NCBI GenBank assembly: GCA_963814975.1
Contig: CAWFFB010000028.1
Coordinates: forward strand, 1-49,934
DNA: 49,934 bases
Direction: 5' to 3'
Source of the DNA: CAVUXJ01 sp963814975
Lineage (GTDB): Bacteria; Acidobacteriota; Vicinamibacteria; Vicinamibacterales; CAVVIG01
Made by a program: the position numbers and the translations under genes
Notes under the pieces: generated by a model
What the model was told of the DNA's origin: nothing
The model's database searches: none
The model's input: only the letters and a program-made list of their open reading frames with translations
Part shown: positions 43,286 to 49,934 of the stretch, in pieces
Layout of the letters: every line of letters begins with the position of its first letter
How positions within the stretch are numbered: position 1 is the first letter of the stretch

Positions 43286-44425
43286 ATGTCGAACGCAAAT
43301 CGAATTGGACTGATGGCGGTCATGGCCGTCGCTGCGCTCCTCGCCACTGGTGTGGAACCCCTCGCCCAATCCGGATTGCCCAACCCATACCGGCCCGTCA
43401 GGGGGTTGGCAGATGGAGGCGGTCCGAGCGTTCCGGGAGGCGAGTGGGCAAGGCTTCCCGGCGGGAGAGAGATGGGACCGCCGGCCTCGGTGCACGTTGA
43501 CGTCGACGGGGAAAGCATCTGGGCCCTGATCAGATGTGACGAAACCAGCCCGGTGCCGGTGGCAGCCGGCGGGCGGTTCGGCATCGACTGCCTCGGCCGG
43601 GACAACAAGATCAAGAACATCGACACGGTCTTCAAGTTCGACTCGAAGGGCAACGTCGTCAAGAGCTTCGGCAGCGGGATGTTCATCTGGCCTCACGGGC
43701 TGCACGTGGACCGGGACGGCAATGTGTGGGTCACCGACGCGGTGGCCGCGGACGGCGTGGCCATGGCGGCAAAGGCAGGAGTACGCGCGGGGCACCAGGT
43801 CGTCAAGTTCAGCCCGGAGGGAAAAGTGTTGATGACGCTCGGGGAAGCGGGAGTTCCCGGAGACGATCAGTACCACTTCAAGTCGCCAAGCGCTGTCGCG
43901 GTGGGCGCCAACGGCGACATTTTCGTCGCGGATGGCCACGGCATCAACGAGAACAATCGCGTCGTGAAGTACTCGAAGGACGGGAAGTTCATCAAGGCGT
44001 GGGGAAAGACCGGATACGGACCCGGCGAGTTCCGCACGATGCACGCCCTCGCCATCGATTCCAGGGGCCGGGTGTTCGTGGCCGACCGGGCAAACAATCG
44101 GATCCAGCTCTTCGACCAGGAGGGAAAATTCCTGGCGATATGGACGCAGTTCGGAACGCCGAGCGGGATCTTCTTCGATGACAAGGACCAGATCTATGTG
44201 GCCGACTCGGAGTCGGATCAGGTGAACAACCCGGGCTGGGAGCAGGGGATTCGGATCGGCGACGCCCGAACCGGATGGGTGACGGCCTTCATTCTCGACC
44301 AGGGGGGAAACCCGAATACGCAAACAGGGAGCGGGCCGGAGTTCGTGACGGCGGATCGCCACGGCAACGTGTTCGGCGGGGAGCCCCGCCCGCGGGTCTT
44401 GCGGAAATACGTCAAGGTGAGATAG
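43286..44425 (+). CDS. exported NHL-repeat protein, amidating-lyase-like propeller
   Basis: 379 residues from ATG 43286, intact; leader GLMAVMAVAALLATGVEPLA. Six-bladed propeller of NHL repeats similar to the PAL domain of peptide-amidating enzyme: VFKFDSKGNVVKSFGSGMF, WPHGLHVDRDGNVWVTDAV, GDIFVADGHGINENNRVVK, MHALAIDSRGRVFVADRANN, RIQLFDQEGKFLAIW. The HGLHVD and MHALAID histidines sit where PAL holds its zinc, but the true zinc ligands cannot be confirmed by eye. One of three such proteins within 6.7 kb. Confidence 0.85.
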   Translation: MSNANRIGLMAVMAVAALLATGVEPLAQSGLPNPYRPVRGLADGGGPSVPGGEWARLPGGREMGPPASVHVDVDGESIWALIRCDETSPVPVAAGGRFGIDCLGRDNKIKNIDTVFKFDSKGNVVKSFGSGMFIWPHGLHVDRDGNVWVTDAVAADGVAMAAKAGVRAGHQVVKFSPEGKVLMTLGEAGVPGDDQYHFKSPSAVAVGANGDIFVADGHGINENNRVVKYSKDGKFIKAWGKTGYGPGEFRTMHALAIDSRGRVFVADRANNRIQLFDQEGKFLAIWTQFGTPSGIFFDDKDQIYVADSESDQVNNPGWEQGIRIGDARTGWVTAFILDQGGNPNTQTGSGPEFVTADRHGNVFGGEPRPRVLRKYVKVR

Positions 44426-44459
44426 GTCGCGGACCGGTTAGAGGTCGAGGGGCGGAGAC

Positions 44460-46812
44460 TCAGAAATCGAGGAGCCTCGTGTACTTGACGATGAAGGAAC
44501 GACCCAGAAGCTCTTCGCGCGTGAGGGCCGAGTTGTCGCGGCGGTCGTTGAAGACCACGAACAGGCCCGTGCCGCTGCGGTCGAGCAGCGCCAGGCGGAT
44601 GTTCGACGAGATGGTGGACGTCTGGCTGTTGTACTGGATGAGCCCCTGGACGCTCGCCAGGCTCGTGAACGAATAGCTGACAGCTGGTCGGGACGAGATC
44701 GTTCGTGAAGCTGCCGCCCGGCAAGGTGATGACGTCCCGGTTCCAGCCAACCGACGAGATGAGCCGCGCGCCGAGCCGCACGCCAAGCCCCGCCTCCCAC
44801 CCGTAGTGATCGCCATCGTAGAAGGTGCCGGTCTTGGTGCGCAGCGACATGTTGATCGGCGCGCTGGGGTCTGATTCGTATTCCAGCGCCGCGGTGTACC
44901 ACTGGGTACTCGCCTGCCGGAATGACGACCCGCCGGCCCGTCACGTCCTGATACACCGGGAAGGCCAGCGTCGGACGGTCCTGCTGCAGGTCCACGACAG
45001 CGCTCATGCGGCCGCCCACGGCCGGCAGGATCTCGAACACGTGGAAGTGGCCGTTCGAGCTCTCGAGCCTGTTGTCGAGATCGACGTACACGTTGGTGCC
45101 GAGAGTGGACTGGAGACGGCGGATCCAGGGCCACTTCTTTGGCTGGTAGGAAATGGCGTAGCGGCCTTCGGCCCTCCGGTACGCCCGGCGCGGCAGGAAG
45201 CCGACCTCGGGGTTGAACTGGGTCGCCGACCTGCGAGTAGCCGAGTCCTCCACTGAACACCGGGTTGGCGTAGAAGTAGTAGGCACGCCCCGCATAGTCG
45301 GCACCGCCCTTCGCGGCGGGCGAATCCGTGCGGGCCATGAAGGCGAACAGTTTGCCGTTCGTGGTGGCCTGCCAGGCCAGATCGAGCCCGTAGGAGCGGT
45401 TGAAGTCGTCGGCCGGCGCAAGATCGCCGACGCCCTGGCGGTTGACCATCATGGCGCCGAAGTTCGACCGGCCGACCTCGCGTTGCATTCGCAGGACGGT
45501 GTAATTGTTCGCGGCGGCAATCGTCTCGCCCGTCCTTCGATTGACGGCGTCAGCGGTCTGCATGTTGAGGAAGCCGACGTTATAGCCGCCCAGCTTCCCG
45601 CTCAAGCGTCCGCCGGCCAGGATGTCGATCGGCTGGCCAAGCTCCGAAATACCGATACGGCGCGAGAAGAACAAATCAATCGCCTGCGGCTGGCCGAGCT
45701 GAAAGGTCTGCGCGTTCTCGAGGAAGAACGGCCGCTTCTCGGGGAAGAAGATCGGGAACCGGGTCAGGTTGACCTGCTCCTCGTCGGCCTCGACCTGCGC
45801 GAAGTCGGTGTTGACCGTCGCGTCGAGCGTCAGGTCGGCGCGCACGCCCCATTTGACGTCCAACCCGACATCACCCGTAGAGGTCGACCTGATCGGTGAG
45901 CACCGTCCTGTCGTCGTTGCGCGACCCGGACACGTAGGGCGTGAACTTCACATCGCGCCGGATCGGCAGGCTGAGGCCGTTGAGCTTGCCGGCCACCGAG
46001 ACGCGCTGCAGGGTATAGCCACGCGGGACCGGCGCAAGGTAGACCTGTTCGTTCTTGTGCCGGATGTTGCGCATGACGTTGACGCCCCACGTGCGGTCTG
46101 TCCCCGGGCTGTACCGCAGGGTCTTGAGCGGGATGGCGAACTCGGCTTCCCAGCCGCGTTCGGTGGTGTTCGCGCGCACAGTCCAGTCGGCATCCCAGTT
46201 CGTGTTGAATGCCCTCAGCTGGCCGCGCTGCGATCCGGCGCTGCCGGAGGGGACAAAGGTATTGCCCGCCGTCTGGCCCTCCGCCATCACCTGGCCGTCG
46301 TACTCGATCCCGAACGGATTGGTCCCGAAGACGAACGCGTTCTGCCCGTCGTTGAACGTATCGAGGAGGATCTGGATCGAATCGGTTTCGGTGAGGTCGG
46401 CATCCCGGCGGCTCTGGCTGACGACAATCGCGTCGGGCGTCGAGTCGTGACAGACGATCCCAATGTAGAGAGTGCCGCGATCGATCAGGAACCGGATCTC
46501 GGTGCGCTCGGTAGCGGGCTCGCCTTCGTTAGGCTCCTGCTGGGTGAAGGCGCTGAAAGGCTCCGCGAGCGACCAGACGGTTTCGTCGACGCGCCCGTCG
46601 ATCTCGGGACGCTGGCCGTCGGCCAGACGGCCGACCGTGAGCTGGGGGACTTCCTGGGCGGCGGGGAAAGCCCCGCCCAGCACCACGAATGCCGCGACAA
46701 TCGCGGCGAGTCCTGACGGTCCAATCACGGACTTGCCCGTCGAACTCACGTTCAAGCCCGTGAAGTTCATGTGGGCCGTACCAATGGACACGTTGGCTGC
46801 ACGGATGGACAT
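44460..46812 (-). CDS. DUF5916 protein with N-terminal CBM9-like domain (four or more frameshifts)
   Basis: About 780 residues when repaired. After a short repeat leader, a signal sequence (GLAAIVAAFVVLGGAFPAAQ) precedes a carbohydrate-binding-9-like sandwich (EIDGRVDETVWSLAEPFSAF, SRRDADLTETDSIQILLDTF, AFVFGTNPFGIEYDGQVMAE). A beta-barrel-type DUF5916 domain then follows (TDFAQVEADEEQVNLTRFPI, FFPEKRPFFLENAQTFQLGQ). It ends SFIVKYTRLLDF. Extra bases lie near 45878, 45229, 44924 and 44690. Members are predicted outer-membrane proteins of unknown role. The start may be ATG 46812 or 46770 because of the 21-base repeats. Confidence 0.8.
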
Positions 46813-46830
46813 TTTGGCCCCACGAATGGA
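46726..46830 (-). repeat. five 21-base repeats, each ending in a start codon
   Basis: Units on the minus strand, reading 46830 to 46726, each 21 bases: 46830-46810, 46809-46789, 46788-46768, 46767-46747 and 46746-46726. Each unit ends in ATG or GTG (ATG, GTG, ATG, GTG, GTG), all in the DUF5916 frame. The encoded heptads are SIRGAKM, SIRAANV, SIGTAHM, NFTGLNV, SSTGKSV. The first three units are most alike (TCCAT at the start, GCC near the end) and the last two have drifted. Confidence 0.7.
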
Positions 46831-46951
46831 CCACGATGCTACCCCAAGCGAAGCCAGCGCCGCCCATTTTTTTGCCGCGTACAGAAAGTCTCCAGATCTT
46901 GCGCCGCGCTGAAGGAGGCGTACAGCAGCGGCACGCTCGACACGGCGGCGC

Positions 46952-48146
46952 TCAGTGCGCCGATGACATGCCCTTGTACACGAACTTCTGCGCTCGCCTG
47001 TTCCCGAGCTCGTTGACCTCAGCGGTGTAGAGATTGCCCTTCGAGTCCGCCGCGATGTCGTGGATCACGTAGAACTGCCCGGGTGCCGGGCCAATGCCGT
47101 CGCCGAAGTAGCCGAGGATCTCGAGAGACTTCCGATCGAGAACGGCGACCTGCTCTCTGATTCGATCGGCGACGTAAATGAACCGCTGCTCCTTGTCTGG
47201 GGAGAAGGCGGCGGCCAGCGCGCTTCCGCCAGGCAACAGCGAGTCAGCGAGTTGACTGATCGGTTTTCCGAACGCCATTCCGGACTGCGTGCTCGGAGGC
47301 ACGTTCCGGCTCACGAAAACCTGGTTGATGTATTTGCCGTCCGGCGTAAAGACCTGAACCCGCCTGTTCGCCCGATCCGTGACGTACACGAGGCCGTCGT
47401 TCGAGATGCGCAGCGAGTGCACGTTGTTGAACTGGTCGGCTCCGGGGCCGTCCGACACCGGCGCGGGCCTCTTGCCGCCGGGTGGGTCCGTAGGTGTGTT
47501 GCCAAAGGCGCCCCACATCCGCTTGAACCGGCCGGTGTCCGCATCGAGAACGATGACGCGATTGTTGAAGTAGCCGTCGGCGACGAAGATCTCGTTGGTC
47601 TTGCCGTAGAAGAAGACGTCCGCCGCGCCGTGCATGTTCACGGTGTCCGCGTTCCCCTTGCTCTGGCCTTTGCGGCCGACCTGCATGACGAACTTTCCGT
47701 CCTTTGTGAATTTGAGGAGCTGCCCGTCGTTCTCATCGCTGCCGGCAAGCCAGACGTTTCCCTTCTGATCGAAGGTAATCCCGTGCTCGGAGTCGGGCCA
47801 CTCGTAACCCTCGCCTGGGCCGCCCCATCCCTTGACAAAATTACCCGCCGCGTCGAACTCCAGCACGGGCGGCGCGGCCATCGCCTTCTGCTCGGGCTTC
47901 ACGGTGTCCGGACGCTGCAGGACCCACACGTGATCCTGCGAATCGACGGCCACGTTGCTCACGAGCCCGAGCACCCACTTGGCCGGCAGCTTCGGCCAGG
48001 CGGGGTCCACCTGAAACTGCGGCATCGGGCGCGACGTCCCGCCCGCCTGTGCGGCGAGCGTCTGCGGCACGCCGACCGGGCGCAAGCCGGTAACGGCGCG
48101 CCACAAACGCCAGTATCCCGAGGCCTGTCCACATCGTCGGTTTCAT
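46952..48146 (-). CDS. exported NHL-repeat protein (one frameshift in the leader)
   Basis: About 397 residues; ribosome site AAAGGAG before ATG 48146. The leader MKPTMWTGLGILAFVA joins AVTGLRPVGVPQTLAAQAGG by deleting one C near 48103. Propeller blades are WVLGLVSNVAVDSQDHVWVL, EHGITFDQKGNVWLAGSDEN, GAADVFFYGKTNEIFVADGY, VHSLRISNDGLVYVTDRANR and FYVIHDIAADSKGNLYTAEV. Resembles secreted six-bladed NHL proteins with no fixed function. It is the upstream neighbour of the DUF5916 gene on the same strand (139-base gap) and divergent from the carboxymuconolactone-decarboxylase-family gene. Confidence 0.83.
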
Positions 48147-48408
48147 GGCTGCTCTCCTTTGCACGTTCCGGTGAGTCGGCATTCGTGCCGGGTCCTTCGA
48201 ACGGCGTCTGCTCAGGCGCCGGTTTCTCGTCTCCGTCGGCCGGCTGGGCTTCATTCTAGACCAAGGGCGCCCGGGGCGCGGGCGTTACGTTCAGCAGCGG
48301 AGGGCCTCCGGCCAGGGCTTCCGCAACGAGCGATAGCGTTGGCCAAACAGGGCGGGAAGGCTTAAAATCGGCGGACACTTCAACCTTTGGGAGCGCCGGG
48401 AGGCGTAC

Positions 48409-49056
48409 ATGATGAACCATCACGATCGAAGCATGAAATCCGGAATCATCCTGCTGGCCTGTGTGCTGTCCTTCTCCGTCTGGACGACGGCAGCCGCTCA
48501 GGAGCGCATGACCCCGATTCCCGCCGACAAGATGACCGACGCCCAGAAGAAGGCCGCCGCGGACTTCACGGCGGCGCGAGGCAACCTCAGCGGCCCATGG
48601 GCGGTCCTTCTTCGAAGCCCGGAACTGGTGAACCGGACACGGCCGCTGAGCGACTATCTGCGGTTCAACAGCGTCCTGCCGCCCCGGCTCTCCGAGTTCG
48701 TCATTCTCATCACGGCGCGTGAATGGGCGCAGCAGTACGAGTGGAACGCGCACTATCCACTCGCGCTGAAAGGCGGACTCAATGCCGACGTCGCCAAGGC
48801 GATCGCGGAAGGCCGACGGCCCGTCAAGATGGCGGAAGACGAGGAAATCGCGTACGAGTTCGGCACGGAGCTCGACAGCAATCACAGCGTGAGCGACGCC
48901 ACCTATGCCCGAGCCCTCTCCAAGTTCGGCGAGCAGGGCATCGTCGAGATGGTGAGCCTTCACGGCTATTACACGATGATCGCGATGGTGCTGAACACGG
49001 CCCGCACGCCGCTTCCGCCAGGCGCGACCTCAGGTCTCGCGCGTCTTCCTCGCTGA
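48409..49056 (+). CDS. exported carboxymuconolactone-decarboxylase-family protein
   Basis: 215 residues; ribosome site GGGAGG before ATG 48409. Leader SGIILLACVLSFSVWTTAAA. AhpD-like fold: KMTDAQKKAAADFTAARGNL, GPWAVLLRSPELVNRTRPLS, RLSEFVILITAREWAQQYEW, NAHYPLALKGGLNADVAKAI, ATYARALSKFGEQGIVEMVS. The redox CxxC of AhpD is absent; instead EWNAHYP is present, as in the decarboxylase-like subgroup. Exported versions are common in Acidobacteria catabolic regions. The last residues (TSGLARLPR) may be shifted. Followed by a gap of 129 bases and an NHL gene. Confidence 0.85.
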   Translation: MMNHHDRSMKSGIILLACVLSFSVWTTAAAQERMTPIPADKMTDAQKKAAADFTAARGNLSGPWAVLLRSPELVNRTRPLSDYLRFNSVLPPRLSEFVILITAREWAQQYEWNAHYPLALKGGLNADVAKAIAEGRRPVKMAEDEEIAYEFGTELDSNHSVSDATYARALSKFGEQGIVEMVSLHGYYTMIAMVLNTARTPLPPGATSGLARLPR

Positions 49057-49185
49057 GGAGGAGGCCATCATGCGGCGGGCAACGCGTGAACCGCGCGCTG
49101 CTGTCACCCTCGTGACGCAGCGCCCGGTCGCGACGGCTCGCCGCCCATCACCGCGAACAGCGGTTCCGGGAATTGGAGTGATGAG

Positions 49186-49934
49186 ATGCGACCGGCGCCA
49201 CGATACCTCGCCGTTCTCTTGCTGTTGATGACTCTCGGCGTGCACGCGCAAAGCGATCCTCCAGCGCTGCAATATGTGGCGGCCCCGGATCATTTCCACC
49301 TCCCCGAAGGCGTGAACTTCGGTCCGGTGGCCTCGGTCGCCATCAACTCGGCAGGCAACATCTTTGTCTTCAACCGCGGGCCGCATCCGCTCATGGAGTT
49401 CCGGCCCGACGGCCGGTTCTCGCGATTTCTCGCCGAGGGCCTCGTCCAGCGGGCGCACGGACTGCGCATCGACCGCGAGGGCAACATCTGGATCACGGAC
49501 GTAGCCGCCCACGTTGTGTTGAAGCTGAATGCGCAGGGCCGGGTGGTGCTCGTCCTTGGAGCGCAGGGGGCCGCGGGCGAGTTCAACAAGGCGTTCAAGT
49601 TCCCGCTCTTCAGCGAGCCGACCGATGTCGCGTTCGGGCTGGCGGGGGAGATCTATGTCTCGGAGGGGCACGGCGGCGACGTCGCCCGGGTGAGGAAGTT
49701 CAATCGCGAAGGCAACCTGGTGAAATCGTGGGGCCAGAAGGGCACGAAGCCCGGTGAGTTCAGTCTGGCCCACTCGATCGTTGTCGACCCCAAGGGGCTG
49801 GTCTACGTGTCAGATCGCGAGAACGGAAGGATCCAGGTCTTCGACGCGGATGGAAACTACCTCAAGAGCTGGACTTCGATAGGCCACCCGAACGGGCTGG
49901 GAATCGGGCCCGACGGGTTCTTGTACGTGACTGA
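49186..49934 (+). CDS. exported NHL-repeat protein (3-prime end outside window)
   Basis: The frame is open at the right edge. Start ATG 49186, with GGAG upstream. Leader RYLAVLLLLMTLGVHAQS. Propeller repeats are GPVASVAINSAGNIFVFNRG, AHGLRIDREGNIWITDVAAH, PTDVAFGLAGEIYVSEGHGG, AHSIVVDPKGLVYVSDRENG and RIQVFDADGNYLKSWTSIG. It is the closest in style to the 43286 protein. Nothing is known about its end or about downstream genes. Confidence 0.85.
   Translation, partial: MRPAPRYLAVLLLLMTLGVHAQSDPPALQYVAAPDHFHLPEGVNFGPVASVAINSAGNIFVFNRGPHPLMEFRPDGRFSRFLAEGLVQRAHGLRIDREGNIWITDVAAHVVLKLNAQGRVVLVLGAQGAAGEFNKAFKFPLFSEPTDVAFGLAGEIYVSEGHGGDVARVRKFNREGNLVKSWGQKGTKPGEFSLAHSIVVDPKGLVYVSDRENGRIQVFDADGNYLKSWTSIGHPNGLGIGPDGFLYVT

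Noticed and set aside
44460..46812. DUF5916 gene as a true pseudogene
   Set aside because: Each of its shifts is repaired by removing one base, after which the family sequence is continuous, so errors are more likely than decay.
1..49934. CRISPR array, rRNA, transposase or integrase
   Set aside because: No regularly spaced repeats of 24-37 bases, no rRNA signatures and no recombinase motifs were seen in any frame.

Overview
The window looks like chromosomal DNA of a high-GC, aerobic, Gram-negative soil-type bacterium, most likely an acidobacterium of the Vicinamibacteria kind. The reasons are a VWFA-related Acidobacterial-type protein, a sulfatase-fold/TPR fusion, a DUF5916 outer-membrane-type barrel, cytochrome c/PHM-like fusions, several NHL-propeller proteins, and three paralogues of a conserved secreted family built around a GRWEGDTLVVDVTNF-type motif. 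This assignment is inferred from protein families, not from a marker gene.

Layout. 1-4133 (+): end of a complex I operon (nuoN) followed by the membrane half of ATP synthase (AtpZ-like, atpI, atpB, atpE, atpF) with no F1 genes. 4217-13291 (-): a secretory or housekeeping block read toward the left: M23 peptidase, a cupredoxin-like lipoprotein, ctaA, ctaB and DUF420 (heme A synthesis and oxidase assembly), a TPR protein, a sulfatase-fold/TPR fusion and a VWFA protein. 13333-13407: tRNA-Glu(CTC). 13.4-19.3 kb: a patchy accessory stretch of small or unfamiliar genes, gene remnants, repeats and a tRNA-Arg-like sequence, with visibly lower GC in places. 19.5-36 kb: metabolic genes (MmgE/PrpD, FAD oxidoreductase, methylmalonate-semialdehyde dehydrogenase, GlcG-like, two cytochrome c/PHM-like proteins around a heavy-metal-binding protein, 3-hydroxyacyl-CoA dehydrogenase, IlvD/Edd dehydratase, MFS transporter). 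35.5-41.5 kb: PQQ dehydrogenase and cytochrome c flanked by three members of the secreted family. 41.5-43.2 kb: zinc-ribbon gene, HicBA pair and a gene graveyard. 43.3-49.9 kb: three NHL proteins, DUF5916 and a carboxymuconolactone-decarboxylase-family protein.

How the genes work together: the left third is respiration (complex I, Fo, heme A). The right two thirds read as periplasmic oxidation (PQQ dehydrogenase, cytochromes, copper-type domains) feeding cytoplasmic carboxylic-acid and acyl-CoA steps. The substrate cannot be named from sequence.

Quality warning. Left of about 13.3 kb nearly every gene is broken by single-base shifts, mostly one-base insertions, roughly one per 100-200 bases, including in essential genes. 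To the right such shifts are about ten times rarer. I treat these as consensus errors and give each gene as one span across its shifts. No CRISPR array, rRNA, transposase or integrase was recognised.
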